NCBI GenBank assembly: GCA_015065065.1
Contig: SVQX01000022.1
Coordinates: 1-32,899, forward strand
Source of the DNA: Oscillospiraceae bacterium
GTDB lineage: Bacteria; Bacillota; Clostridia; Oscillospirales; CAG-272
DNA length: 32,899 nt
Direction: 5' to 3'
The notes under the pieces are model-generated. The model did not search any database and was not told the origin of the DNA. It saw only the letters and a program-made list of their open reading frames with translations. Every line of letters starts with the position of its first letter. The first letter of the stretch is position 1. Position numbers and translations under genes: made by a program. Of this stretch, positions 8,872-17,559 are shown in pieces.

Positions 8872-8900
8872 ATTTTAGCACATCTTGGCGGTAATTTCAA
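8872..8900 (-). promoter_or_regulatory. Sigma-A promoter of argS-yebC
   Basis: Minus strand TTGAAA (8895-8900), 17-base spacer, TAAAAT (8872-8877), then about 40 bases to the argS start. The -35 box is inside an inverted repeat (see next entry). Confidence 0.8.
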
Positions 8901-8915
8901 CAGTTTTTTGAAATT
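8893..8915. repeat. Inverted repeat between recN and argS
   Basis: AATTTCAA (8893-8900) / TTGAAATT (8908-8915) with an 8-base loop. It lies just after the recN stop and covers the argS -35 box. It may be a weak AT-rich terminator for the recN operon or an operator for argS. There is no good T run. Confidence 0.45.
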
Positions 8916-8951
8916 TAAGGTATTTATCAGCAAAATTATTTTCGTATTTCA

Positions 8952-10655
8952 TTATCTCTCGGAAATAAGCTCACGGGCGGCGGCGCGCTGTGCGTCGCTG
9001 ACGTCAAGACCGCCGAGAATTCGCGCGATCTCCTCTACCCTCTCATCCTCCGACAGTCGGCGCACGGAGGTATGGGCGCGTCCGCCCTCCTCGCGCTTTT
9101 CAATGAGGTAATGTGCGTCGGCAAGTGAGGCTATTTGCGCGGAATGAGTTACGCATATAACCTGCGAAAAGTCCTTGCTTTGCAATGAAATATCGCGAAG
9201 CTTAATACCGACCTTTCGCGATGTGCGTCCGGAAATTCCCGTATCCACCTCGTCGTAAATGGAGGCGTACATGCCGTACTTATCGTTAAGCACACTGCGC
9301 AGTGCCAGCATTATTCGGGAAAGCTCACCGCCCGACGCTATTTTAGTCATGGGTGCAGGTGGCTCGCCCGGGTTGGCGGAAACGAGAAATTCCACGTCAT
9401 CAACGCCGTCAGATGTAAATCTGCCTGTGGGCTTTACGGAAATTTCAAATCTTACCTTGGGCATATCAAGGAAGGTTAACGACTCGCGTATCTTCTCCGC
9501 AAGCTCAACCGCCGTACTGCGACGGCGTGCGGTAAGCTTACCTCCGACGACACAAAGCTCGGCTTCTGCCCTCTTGATATTTTTCGTGTATTCAGTGATC
9601 CGCTCGTCGGCTGAGTCTATCTCGTCAAGGCGCTGCGCCGCTCGATCACGGAAAGCAAGTATCTCGGCAATATCCGCTCCGTACTTACGGCTGAGGCGAT
9701 TTATTGTATCCAAACGACCTTCGATCTTGTCGATAAGTGCCGTGGAATCGGCAGACACGTCAAAATCGTCATCGCCCGCAAAGGATCTTACGGCTTCGGA
9801 TATATCGATAAGCTCATATTTCACCTGTGTCAGGCGCTCTATAACGCTTTCACATTCCGGGATAACGTCAAACTCTGCAAGCTGCTCGGCGGCAGATACA
9901 GCACGCTCTACAAGCTCCTTTGCATTGACTCTATCACTGTCGGTCAATGCCTTAGTGACTATCCTGACACCCTTATTTATCTTTTCCTGATGTAAAAGGC
10001 GATCCCGTTGTGCCGTCAGCTTCTCCTCCTCGCCCACCTTCAAGCGTGCGCTGTCTATATCGTTTATCTGATATTCCAGCATTTCACGCAAACGGAGCCG
10101 CTCGGATTCATCCTGCATAAGACCGTTTAGCTTTTCCTCGGCAGATCTCCACTGCGAATAAAGCACTCCGTACTCGGCAAGCAGATCGTCGCAATCGGCA
10201 TACGCATCAAGCGATTTCAAATGCCAAGTCTTTTGCATTATCTCCCTATTGTCGTTCTGACCGTGGATATTTACCAGCAGACCGCCTACCTCGCGCAAAA
10301 GCGACACCGTGACTGTTCTGCCGTTTATCCTTGCCGTAGAACGACCGTCGGACGTGATGCGGCGTTCAAGCATTATCTCACCGCCGTCTTCCTCACAAAC
10401 GGTTATGCCAAGCTCTGAAAGTCCCTCGCTCGCCACGCTGCCCACGTTACAAAAGACAGCGCTGACAAGAGCGTAACTTTCCCCTGCGCGAACAAGCTCC
10501 TTTGAAAGCCGTCCACCCAAGAGCAGGGCGATACTGTCAACGAGAATGGATTTTCCTGCTCCCGTTTCGCCCGTCAGCACGCAAAAGCCGCTCGCAAGGT
10601 CGATATCTGCGGACTTGATGGTTGCAATATTTTCAACGTGCAGCGAGGATATCAT
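8952..10655 (-). CDS. recN: DNA repair protein RecN
   Basis: 567 residues, an SMC-like ATPase acting early in double-strand break repair. Walker A is GETGAGKS (about residues 29-36). Long Glu/Arg-rich coiled-coil arms fill the middle (about 155-375). The ABC signature ASGGELSRIMLALRS and Walker B region ASIYDEVDTGISGRTS are near the C-terminus, followed by the His-switch ICVTHSAQIASLAD. It overlaps argR by the 4 bases ATGA, which implies translational coupling. It is last in the nusB operon, a position conserved in Bacillota. The 567-residue length matches the family. Confidence 0.97.
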   Translation of the reverse strand: MISSLHVENIATIKSADIDLASGFCVLTGETGAGKSILVDSIALLLGGRLSKELVRAGESYALVSAVFCNVGSVASEGLSELGITVCEEDGGEIMLERRITSDGRSTARINGRTVTVSLLREVGGLLVNIHGQNDNREIMQKTWHLKSLDAYADCDDLLAEYGVLYSQWRSAEEKLNGLMQDESERLRLREMLEYQINDIDSARLKVGEEEKLTAQRDRLLHQEKINKGVRIVTKALTDSDRVNAKELVERAVSAAEQLAEFDVIPECESVIERLTQVKYELIDISEAVRSFAGDDDFDVSADSTALIDKIEGRLDTINRLSRKYGADIAEILAFRDRAAQRLDEIDSADERITEYTKNIKRAEAELCVVGGKLTARRRSTAVELAEKIRESLTFLDMPKVRFEISVKPTGRFTSDGVDDVEFLVSANPGEPPAPMTKIASGGELSRIMLALRSVLNDKYGMYASIYDEVDTGISGRTSRKVGIKLRDISLQSKDFSQVICVTHSAQIASLADAHYLIEKREEGGRAHTSVRRLSEDERVEEIARILGGLDVSDAQRAAARELISER

Positions 10656-11125
10656 GCTCCGTCACCGCTCTTTGCACGAACTCGGATAAGCTCCTTTAGC
10701 TGATTACTGATAGCAGCCGCGCTATCGTTATCCTTCGCCACGGTGATGATAGTATCGTCACCCGCAACACAGCCGAGAAGCTGAGAGAGTCCGAGTCTGT
10801 CCACCTCAAGCGCGACAGCCTGTGCCATACCCGCGTATGTATGAAGCACGACGATATTCTGCGAATAATCCACTCGGATTATCGCCTCCGCCAAGGCACT
10901 GCTGATATGCAATCCCTCGTCGCGCATGGATTTCGGGAGCATATATCTGTACGCGCCGTATTCCGAATTTCCCTTTATCAGCTTCAATTCTCTGATGTCG
11001 CGAGATACGGTTGCCTGCGTTACGTCAAAGCCCTCGGCACGCAGATATTCAAGCAGCTCGTCCTGTGTTTCAACGTCATGCTCGGTTATTATATCAACTA
11101 TCTTTGCAAGACGGTTTTTTCTCAT
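10652..11125 (-). CDS. argR: Arginine repressor ArgR/AhrC
   Basis: 157 residues. The N-terminal winged helix (IVDIITEHDVETQDELLEYL then TQATVSRDIRELKLIK) has the SRDI recognition-helix motif. The C-terminal hexamerization and arginine-binding domain contains GMAQAVALEVDRL and GCVAGDDTIITVAKD, including the GDD/T ligand-binding stretch. It controls arginine biosynthesis and catabolism with L-arginine as corepressor. The ATG follows GAGGTAACAGAA. Its position between nadK and recN is standard for clostridial and bacillar genomes. Confidence 0.96.
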   Translation of the reverse strand: MRKNRLAKIVDIITEHDVETQDELLEYLRAEGFDVTQATVSRDIRELKLIKGNSEYGAYRYMLPKSMRDEGLHISSALAEAIIRVDYSQNIVVLHTYAGMAQAVALEVDRLGLSQLLGCVAGDDTIITVAKDNDSAAAISNQLKELIRVRAKSGDGA

Positions 11126-11143
11126 TTCTGTTACCTCACTTGA

Positions 11144-12043
11144 TTACTTATCAGACATTTTGAGTCTGAGCCTACGATAAAATCCGCAATCCTTGATGCG
11201 GATAAGATTTGTTACCTCCGTTGCTCGACGGATACGCACTGATTCGCCCTTGTAAAGCTCACAGTTTATTCTGCCGTCAACGGTAAGATACAGCATCTTT
11301 TCGCGGTTGCTTGTATTTTTCACGCAAAGATCAGCACTGTCGGGAAAGATCATGGGGCGCGATGCCAGCGAATGTGGGCAGATCGGCGTCACGCAGAAGC
11401 AGTTAACTCTCGGGTCGGCAATAGGTCCGCCTGCTGAAAGCGAATATGCAGTTGAGCCAGTGGGGGTTGCGATTATCAGTCCGTCTGCGTGATATGAAGT
11501 CACGGGAATATCCCCCTCCGACAGCTCGATATCCACTATCCGCGCAACTGAGCCGTTAGTAATTACAGCCTCGTTGAGTGCGAGAGCTTCAAATCGCACA
11601 TTGCCCTGTGTATTGACAAGTCGGATATTCAGCATGGAGCGCTCCTCTATGTGATATCCTTCCCTGTCAAACAATCCGTCAAGCAGCTCAAGCTCGCTCA
11701 TTTCAAGCTCCGCCATATAACCCATTCTTCCAAGATTGATGCCGAGGATGGGTGTTTTGCGAGCGGAGGCGCGTCTTGCTGATTCAAGTATGCTTCCGTC
11801 GCCGCCCAGTACCACGAGCAGGTCGACTTCGGCGTACAGATCATCCATTTGCAGAAAGGTAAATCTAACCTTTCCGCGATTCATACGAAGCACCTTATCA
11901 CGGTTTATTGACGGCACTATAAGCTCAGCGCCAAGCTCTGCGAGCTTCTGAGCCACAGTCATAGCCGCATTTGCTTTGTCATAGATATTGTAATTCGTGA
12001 TAAGACCTATTTTTTTGAAGGGGATATCATTAGTTTCGCTCAT
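11144..12043 (-). CDS. nadK: NAD kinase
   Basis: Uses ATP (or polyphosphate in some members) to phosphorylate NAD to NADP. Motifs are VVLGGDGSILES (the GGDG active site), the NE/D-containing LNEAVI, and DGLIIATPTGSTAYSLSAGGP. The track begins at ATG 12049, only 3 bases after GGAGG; the next in-frame ATG at 12043 has a 9-base spacing, so I place the start there (299 residues). The gene overlaps the end of tlyA by 14 bases and precedes argR by 18 bases. Confidence 0.95.
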   Translation of the reverse strand: MSETNDIPFKKIGLITNYNIYDKANAAMTVAQKLAELGAELIVPSINRDKVLRMNRGKVRFTFLQMDDLYAEVDLLVVLGGDGSILESARRASARKTPILGINLGRMGYMAELEMSELELLDGLFDREGYHIEERSMLNIRLVNTQGNVRFEALALNEAVITNGSVARIVDIELSEGDIPVTSYHADGLIIATPTGSTAYSLSAGGPIADPRVNCFCVTPICPHSLASRPMIFPDSADLCVKNTSNREKMLYLTVDGRINCELYKGESVRIRRATEVTNLIRIKDCGFYRRLRLKMSDK

Positions 12044-12809
12044 TTGCATTTCCCTCCTTTACGAAGTAGCCAATATATTCGTGATTTCCGTCGCCTCCCA
12101 TAATTGGTGAGTCAATTATGCCAACGGCGCGAAATCCATAGCCTGCCATTGCTTTTTTAACATTTTCCACGGCATTTTTTCGGTCCTTGGGACTCTTAAC
12201 TATCCCACCCTTACCGACGGCACATCTGCCCACCTCGAACTGCGGCTTGATAAGGCTTATCAGCCATCCGCCATTCCTTACCATAAAGCTGAGTGCGGGA
12301 ATTATGACCGTCTGCGATATAAAGGAAACGTCCATTACCGCTATGTCCACATGACCGTCAAAGCCGTCAATATTGCCGCGAGCGGCAAGGCTTGACGGAG
12401 TCAGCGTGCGTGCGTTAGTCTTTTCAAGCGATATAACGCGAGGGTCTGCGAGCAGGTCCGTGTGAAGCTGTCCGACACCCGAATCCACCGCGAAAATAAG
12501 CTTAGCACCTCGCTTTAAAAGACAATCTGTAAAGCCACCTGTGGACGCGCCCACGTCAAGTGCAATCAAGCCATTCGGCGACAGACCGAAAAAGTCTAAT
12601 GCCGCCTCCAGCTTGAGTCCGCCTCGGCTGACGTATCGCATCTCATCTATTTCGGATATTTCAACGGTATGCTCACCGTCACCAATCTCCTCCGAGGGCT
12701 TACCTATCCTTTTGCCGTCAATACTTACGGCGCCCGATCCAATCAGCTTTTGCGCCATGGTTCGACTTTTTGCAAAGCCACCCACGGTGATATAAATGTC
12801 AGCGCGCAT
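12030..12809 (-). CDS. tlyA: TlyA family 2'-O-methyltransferase (16S/23S rRNA)
   Basis: 259 residues. The N-terminal S4 RNA-binding domain (MAQKLIGSGAVSIDGKRIGKP) is followed by an FtsJ-like SAM-dependent methyltransferase domain with LDVGASTGGFTDCLL (SAM loop) and KPQFEVG (catalytic Lys). Mycobacterial TlyA methylates the 2'-OH of C1409 in 16S and C1920 in 23S rRNA; clostridial homologs are inferred to do one or both. Older databases call it hemolysin A. It starts 3 bases after the stop of the PAP2-like gene, with no strong ribosome site, which suggests coupled translation. Confidence 0.92.
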   Translation of the reverse strand: MRADIYITVGGFAKSRTMAQKLIGSGAVSIDGKRIGKPSEEIGDGEHTVEISEIDEMRYVSRGGLKLEAALDFFGLSPNGLIALDVGASTGGFTDCLLKRGAKLIFAVDSGVGQLHTDLLADPRVISLEKTNARTLTPSSLAARGNIDGFDGHVDIAVMDVSFISQTVIIPALSFMVRNGGWLISLIKPQFEVGRCAVGKGGIVKSPKDRKNAVENVKKAMAGYGFRAVGIIDSPIMGGDGNHEYIGYFVKEGNANERN

Positions 12810-12812
12810 GGA

Positions 12813-13289
12813 TCACAGTATTCCAAACGCAGGAATCGCCATAAGTGCGAAAGGAACTGCCGCGCCGACGATTGCACCAACGAATACCTGCAAGGGAGTA
12901 TGTCCCACAAGCTCCTTGAGGTTTTTATTGAATTCCTCGGGTCTGTCGGATTTGAACAGGTCCTGCATTATGCGGTTAAGCACCTTTGCCTGCTCTCCCG
13001 TTTCCCAACGCACACCCGTGGCATCACGCATAACGATAACGCAGAGAAGAAATGAAATCGCAAAATAGGGCGATCCCAAGCCGAACTTTATTGCACAGGC
13101 GACGCAAAGAGCAACGACAGATGCGGAGTGCGAGGACGGCATACCGCCGTTGCCGAACAAAAATTCTAGCACAGAAAATCTGCGCTCTCTGAAAATCCCC
13201 GTAAATACCTTGAGCACCTGAGCCACAAGCCAAGCGGAGCCCGTACAAATAAGCGGATAGTTTGTTATCAAAGCAGTAAAAGTATACAT
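12813..13289 (-). CDS. Divergent PAP2 family membrane protein (DUF212)
   Basis: 158 residues from the ATG at 13289, preceded by AGAAAGGAAAGACT. The longer 13325 start in the track has no matching ribosome site and overlaps ispA. About four hydrophobic segments are visible. The family motifs are present: GGMPSSHSASVVAL and MRDATGVRWETGEQAKVLN. These resemble the acid phosphatase/vanadium haloperoxidase (PAP2) site but in the divergent YuiD-type form. In this operon it lies next to ispA, so a role in isoprenoid pyrophosphate metabolism is suggested by position only. Confidence 0.88.
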   Translation of the reverse strand: MYTFTALITNYPLICTGSAWLVAQVLKVFTGIFRERRFSVLEFLFGNGGMPSSHSASVVALCVACAIKFGLGSPYFAISFLLCVIVMRDATGVRWETGEQAKVLNRIMQDLFKSDRPEEFNKNLKELVGHTPLQVFVGAIVGAAVPFALMAIPAFGIL

Positions 13290-13305
13290 AGTCTTTCCTT
13301 TCTGA

Positions 13306-14211
13306 TCAATACTTTCTGACGGCAAGGAATTCTGCCAGTGCTACAAGGCGCTCGTGTCCCTCATACTTGCGTATATGCTCTACGGCTTCCTCCGTCAGAC
13401 GAGCGGCATAGCTCTCTGCTTCATCAACGCTGTAAAAGCTAAGGAAGGTATTTTTACACAGCGCGGCGTCACCGCCCACAGATTTTCCGAGCGCGTCGGG
13501 GGTTGAGGTGGCATCAAGAACGTCGTCCACTATCTGGAATGCAAGTCCTATGCGTTCAGCGTATTCCACTGCATCATGCATTTCCGAGCTATCTTCTCTA
13601 AAGCCTGCCGCAAGCACGCCAAGCTGTGCGGCGACGCGGATAAGCGCGCCAGTTTTGTGAGCGTGGAGGGTAAGTAACTCGTCCAGCGTCAGCTTATGGC
13701 TCTCGCCGTACTTATCGATCATCTGACCGCGCATAACACCGCTCTCCCCTGCAGCCTCGGACAAATATTTTACAGCGAGCAGACGGGTATCAGCGGGAAG
13801 TGACTTATTGGATATCAGCACCTTGAACGCATCAATAGCCATAGCGTCGCCGGCAAGCAGGGCTGTTGCCTCGCCATACACCTTGTGATTGGTAGGCTTT
13901 CCACGGCGCAGCTCATCGTTATCGAGCGCGGGCATATCGTCGTGGATAAGAGTTGACGTATGCAGCATCTCAACTGCCGCGGCAAATTCAATAGCGCGAT
14001 TTACATCACCGCAGAGCATTCGGCAAAATTCAAGCGTCAGTGACGGACGCACACGCTTGCCTCCCGCCATAAGGCTGTATCTTGCGGACGCATCAAGCTG
14101 ACCGTCACATTTTCCCGCACCCGTATACAAGCCATCAAGGAGGCGCTCAACCATTGCCGAGTCCTCGCCAAGTATACTCAAAGCATACTGTGTATCAATG
14201 TTTTCCATCAT
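13306..14211 (-). CDS. ispA: Polyprenyl (farnesyl/geranylgeranyl) diphosphate synthase
   Basis: Condenses DMAPP with IPP to give C15 (or longer) allylic diphosphates. The first Asp-rich motif is DDMPALDND and the second is DDVLD, both intact. GGKRVRP binds IPP, and HTSTLIHDD precedes the first motif. The track starts at a TTG at 14235 that overlaps xseB; the ATG at 14211 has AGAGGG 8 bases upstream and lies 4 bases after the xseB stop, so it is preferred (301 residues). Chain length cannot be read with certainty; operon position argues for IspA. Confidence 0.93.
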   Translation of the reverse strand: MMENIDTQYALSILGEDSAMVERLLDGLYTGAGKCDGQLDASARYSLMAGGKRVRPSLTLEFCRMLCGDVNRAIEFAAAVEMLHTSTLIHDDMPALDNDELRRGKPTNHKVYGEATALLAGDAMAIDAFKVLISNKSLPADTRLLAVKYLSEAAGESGVMRGQMIDKYGESHKLTLDELLTLHAHKTGALIRVAAQLGVLAAGFREDSSEMHDAVEYAERIGLAFQIVDDVLDATSTPDALGKSVGGDAALCKNTFLSFYSVDEAESYAARLTEEAVEHIRKYEGHERLVALAEFLAVRKY

Positions 14212-14215
14212 TTTA

Positions 14216-14491
14216 TCAACCCTCTGACACGTCAAAATCCACGCAAACTATCTCGCCGCTCTCATCTCGGCTGAGCTTCTGCACCTTTTGCTCTGCGGCA
14301 TCAAGCTGGGACAGACAATTCTTTACAAGTCCGACGCCTTCCTCGTAAAGAGCAAGCATCTCGTCGAGAGAGACCTTATCTCCCTCCAAGGACCTTACGA
14401 CCTGTTCAAGTCGGGACACTGCGTCCTCAAACTTAACATCCATTTTGACCGCCGCACTTTTTTTCGCCTTAGTCGCAGTATTCTCACTCAT
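14216..14491 (-). CDS. xseB: Exodeoxyribonuclease VII small subunit
   Basis: 91 residues. The conserved XseB core VKFEDAVSRLEQVVRSLE...SLDEMLALYEEGVGLVKNC is present, forming the helical hairpin that packs on XseA. A Lys-rich N-terminus of about 18 residues precedes it. The start ATG follows GGGGAAAGAT and overlaps the xseA stop by 4 bases (ATGA), so stoichiometric coupled translation is likely. Confidence 0.95.
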   Translation of the reverse strand: MSENTATKAKKSAAVKMDVKFEDAVSRLEQVVRSLEGDKVSLDEMLALYEEGVGLVKNCLSQLDAAEQKVQKLSRDESGEIVCVDFDVSEG

Positions 14492-15774
14492 ATCTTTCCC
14501 CTTTCCTGTTTATCGGGTAGCACCGACAGCACGCTCGCCTCCAACCGACCGTCGGAGAGGCGCAAGGTTATCTTATCGTCTTGACGGACACACGACACCG
14601 AATCAAGCACCCGCCCGTCGTCCCTCTCGGCAATAGCGTAGCCGCGGGTCAACACACTCAGCGGCGAGAGTGAATGCAGCCGCGCCGCCATGGATTCCAG
14701 CAATCTGCGCCGAATGTCCAGCTCACGTCGGACAGCCGCATCCATAGCTCTGTCCAATCGGTCAACGGTTATTTTCCACTCGCCGTAAACCGCCGTCGGC
14801 GCTTCAAGCGCGCGTGAGGATGCGAGAGACTTGACCCGCCTTTTTTCAAGCTCTATTTTTTGGTTTACACTTGACAGCATGGAATTTTTCATATACAGCA
14901 AGCGTTTTTTTAATTCCTCGCCATCAGGAACAGCAATTTCAGCCGCCGCTGACGGAGTTGCCGCGCGCAGATCGGCTACGAAATCGCATATTGTAAAATC
15001 CACCTCGTGCCCCACGGCGGAAATTACGGGAATTTCGCAATCGGCTATGGCACGAGCCAGTTTTTCGTCGTTGAAGGACCACAGATCCTCCATTGAACCG
15101 CCGCCACGACCTATGATTATCACATCAACGCCGCGCGTTGGATCGTCCTTCATAGCGTTAAAATATTTGACTCCGCCCGTAAGATACGTTGCCGCCCGCT
15201 CACCCTGCACGGGTGCGGGAAAGACAAGTATCCTTGCCTGCGGATATCTGCGCCGCGAAACCTTGATAATATCCCTTACCGCCGCGCCGTCGGGTGACGT
15301 TATAACGCCTACGGTACGTGGAAATTTCGGTATTGTTTTTTTGCGTGAGATATCGAAAAGCCCTTCCGCCTCCAAGCGTTTTTTCAACTGCTCAAAGGCT
15401 ACGGCAAGGCTGCCTGCTCCGTCCGGCACAAGCTCCTCGGCGTAAAGCTGATACTGTCCGTCGCGGACGTAGGATGATACTTTACCGTGAAGCAGTACCT
15501 TCATTCCGTCCTCGGGAACGAAATTCAGCTTCTGCGCTGCATAACGGAACATTACCGCGCGGATAAGTCCTCCCTCGTCCTTGAGGGAAAAGTACAGGTG
15601 TCCCGTGCGATAGTGATTTGTAAAGTTAGATATCTCGCCCTTTACCCACACGTCGCGCAGTACTGTGTTTCCGTCCAGGAGCATTTTTATATATTCGTTG
15701 ACTTGGGTGACGGTGAACGCCGCCTCACGCGACGTTGCGCGATCAGTCACGTCCACGCTATATCTGACAGCCAT
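14488..15774 (-). CDS. xseA: Exodeoxyribonuclease VII large subunit
   Basis: 428 residues from ATG 15774, which is preceded by AAAGGAG; the upstream ATG at 15789 encodes residues that contain this ribosome site and is rejected. An N-terminal OB fold (VWVKGEISNFTNHYRTGHLYFSLKDE) is followed by the catalytic domain with GRGGGSMEDLWSFNDE and the conserved AVGHEVDFTICDFVADLRAATPSAAAE region (described here in parts). Then come a long coiled coil and a C-terminal barrel LTRGYAI. With XseB it degrades single-stranded DNA in both directions. Confidence 0.96.
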   Translation of the reverse strand: MAVRYSVDVTDRATSREAAFTVTQVNEYIKMLLDGNTVLRDVWVKGEISNFTNHYRTGHLYFSLKDEGGLIRAVMFRYAAQKLNFVPEDGMKVLLHGKVSSYVRDGQYQLYAEELVPDGAGSLAVAFEQLKKRLEAEGLFDISRKKTIPKFPRTVGVITSPDGAAVRDIIKVSRRRYPQARILVFPAPVQGERAATYLTGGVKYFNAMKDDPTRGVDVIIIGRGGGSMEDLWSFNDEKLARAIADCEIPVISAVGHEVDFTICDFVADLRAATPSAAAEIAVPDGEELKKRLLYMKNSMLSSVNQKIELEKRRVKSLASSRALEAPTAVYGEWKITVDRLDRAMDAAVRRELDIRRRLLESMAARLHSLSPLSVLTRGYAIAERDDGRVLDSVSCVRQDDKITLRLSDGRLEASVLSVLPDKQERGKI

Positions 15775-15795
15775 AAATGCTCCTTTCATTGGATA

Positions 15796-16803
15796 CTATT
15801 TAAGTCCTTCGGCGCGCATTGCCGTCATGAGCGCAACGCCCGCCGCATTGTCCGCAGAGTACTGCGGCTCGGCAAAATAGGTTTTATAATTTTTACCCTC
15901 CGACAACATGGGGCGCATGAGCATATTGCTCATTACACCGCCCGCATAAAGCACATCGTATGGGTATCCCTCGGCATACTCGGCTTGCAGATGATCAGTC
16001 ATTTTGAGTACGGTTTTGCCGATAACCGAGAAAACGAAGGTACAGACCTGCGATTTGTTTTGGCTTGATGCGTAAAGCTGAAGCGCTTTATTTTCAAGTC
16101 CCGACAGATTGCATTTTCCGTCCTTGACGGTGATTTTCATACTCGGGATATCCCCCGTCCACAGATGTGCAAGCTGTTCCATTTCTCTGCCGCAGGGGAA
16201 ACGGAGTCCCATGGCGACTCCCGCTCGGTCAATAGCCTGTCCCGCGTTGATATCAGCCGTGGCACACAGCAGCCGTGACGTAAAAAATCCGTCACGCGCG
16301 CCGTCCGTTGCAACGTCACGCGGAGTAACAAGCACCGCCTCGGTAGTTCCTCCCGATAAATGGAAGGCGAAAAACGGCTTTTCCAACAGCCCGTCCGCCA
16401 AAGCACCCGACGAATAGAGCGCCGCCATGATGTGTCCGTTCTGGTGAGAAAATTCATAAAGCGGCACGCCGACAGCGGATGCATAAGCCTCTGCCGCTAC
16501 CTTGCCCGACAGAAACACGGGCATATACGAGTCCTCAACGTCGCGCGGACGGGATGAATAGCCCACGCCGCACACGCTGTATCCCTTGATATGCTCGGAA
16601 AGCTGACGGATAACGTCGGGCAGATTTTTAGTGTGAGCAAACACTGCATCACTCTGGCGCAGTCCGCGCTCACCCTCCCCTACGGGCAGAGGTGCTTTGC
16701 AGTTGGCTATGACGGAAAGCTCCCCGTCCGCTCCTACTGCGACGGCCGCCGCAGAGGTGGTGTAGTTGCTGGTATCGAAGCCAACGTAGCAGCGGCGACT
16801 CAT
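15796..16803 (-). CDS. M22/Kae1-fold paralog of TsaD (function unknown)
   Basis: 335 residues, a second ASKHA protein of the glycoprotease (peptidase M22) family in this window. It keeps the likely metal ligands HQNGH (His120, His124) and a C-terminal Asp in SADNAAGVALM, plus LSGGTTE in place of TsaD SGGHTS. The N-terminus YVGFDTSNYTTSAA corresponds to TsaD ILGMESSCDETSAA but lacks the CDE. The true TsaD is at 3706-4716, so this is a paralog. Such genes occur beside nusB/xseA in clostridial genomes, with no established reaction known to me. It overlaps nusB by ATGA and precedes xseA by about 20 bases. Confidence 0.8.
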   Translation of the reverse strand: MSRRCYVGFDTSNYTTSAAAVAVGADGELSVIANCKAPLPVGEGERGLRQSDAVFAHTKNLPDVIRQLSEHIKGYSVCGVGYSSRPRDVEDSYMPVFLSGKVAAEAYASAVGVPLYEFSHQNGHIMAALYSSGALADGLLEKPFFAFHLSGGTTEAVLVTPRDVATDGARDGFFTSRLLCATADINAGQAIDRAGVAMGLRFPCGREMEQLAHLWTGDIPSMKITVKDGKCNLSGLENKALQLYASSQNKSQVCTFVFSVIGKTVLKMTDHLQAEYAEGYPYDVLYAGGVMSNMLMRPMLSEGKNYKTYFAEPQYSADNAAGVALMTAMRAEGLK

Positions 16804-17261
16804 TTTTCGTCCCCGGCAGCTGCGGGAGCGTCAACTCCCTTACCCGAAAGCTCATCCTTTACGGCGTTCAGCACACCGTTTACAAATCCGCGAGCCTTAT
16901 CCTCTCCGAACTTTTTGACAAGCTCTATCGCTTCGTTGATGGATATGGTATTGGGAATACTGCTGACATATCCCATTTCGTACACGCCAAGTCGAATGAC
17001 TGCGCGGGATACGCGGGAAAGACGTCCCGTTCTCCAGCCCTTTGCGTGGCGCTCGATTATAGCGTCAACAGCCTCCAGCTTTTCGCAAACACCGAAAAAT
17101 ACACTCTTTATGTATTCATCCTCCGCATCGATATCTCTGTCGGCTACCGCACGGTCGAATATCTCCTCGGCACTCGATTCGGGATGAAATTCCATTTCGT
17201 AAAGCAGTCCGAATACAGCCTCTCTCGCTTTGCGACGGCTAACCTTATTTTCTGTTGCCAT
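16800..17261 (-). CDS. nusB: Transcription antitermination factor NusB
   Basis: 153 residues from ATG 17261, which is preceded by AAGGAGAGTAAA. The track extension to 17354 runs through the promoter and is rejected. The all-helical NusB fold is recognisable from SRRKAREAVFGLLYEME at the N-terminus to GVYEMGYVSSIPNTISINEAIELVKKFG and FVNGVL near the end. With NusE (S10) it binds boxA in rRNA leaders and supports antitermination. A short Ala/Gly tail ends the protein. It is first in a ten-gene operon and overlaps the next gene by ATGA. Confidence 0.96.
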   Translation of the reverse strand: MATENKVSRRKAREAVFGLLYEMEFHPESSAEEIFDRAVADRDIDAEDEYIKSVFFGVCEKLEAVDAIIERHAKGWRTGRLSRVSRAVIRLGVYEMGYVSSIPNTISINEAIELVKKFGEDKARGFVNGVLNAVKDELSGKGVDAPAAAGDEK

Positions 17262-17318
17262 TTTACTCTCCTTGCCGCCCGTCCTACCACTTTCGGCGGG
17301 CATAATCTTACATGATAT

Positions 17319-17347
17319 ATTATATACCATTATTATTGAAAAGTCAA
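17319..17347 (-). promoter_or_regulatory. Sigma-A promoter of the nusB-recN operon
   Basis: Minus strand TTGACT (17342-17347), 17-base spacer, TATAAT (17319-17324), about 50 bases of leader to nusB. Near-consensus. Confidence 0.9.
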
Positions 17348-17463
17348 CAGCCAAAGTGAATAAAAGAGTGAATATTATGCATAAAAGTTCGTCTATCTTT
17401 CCATATATGCGTTTCCTGCGCTAAAAAAGGAAGTATTGAAAAAGCCCGAAAAACTCTCGGAAA

Positions 17464-17483
17464 CGGCGAAAAGCGGCGAAAAG
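17464..17483. repeat. Tandem 2 x 10-bp repeat
   Basis: CGGCGAAAAG occurs twice without a gap or mismatch, midway between the two divergent promoters. Role unknown. Confidence 0.75.
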
Positions 17484-17559
17484 AACACTAACTGCCCCTC
17501 CAATTTCGAAATCCACCCTCAAACTGCCCTAAACCAACAAAGTTTTCGCAAAACTGTCC

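Noticed and set aside
7981-9111. 376-residue plus-strand ORF
   Set aside because: Antisense to argS and the recN end, crossing the argS promoter; a codon-bias shadow.
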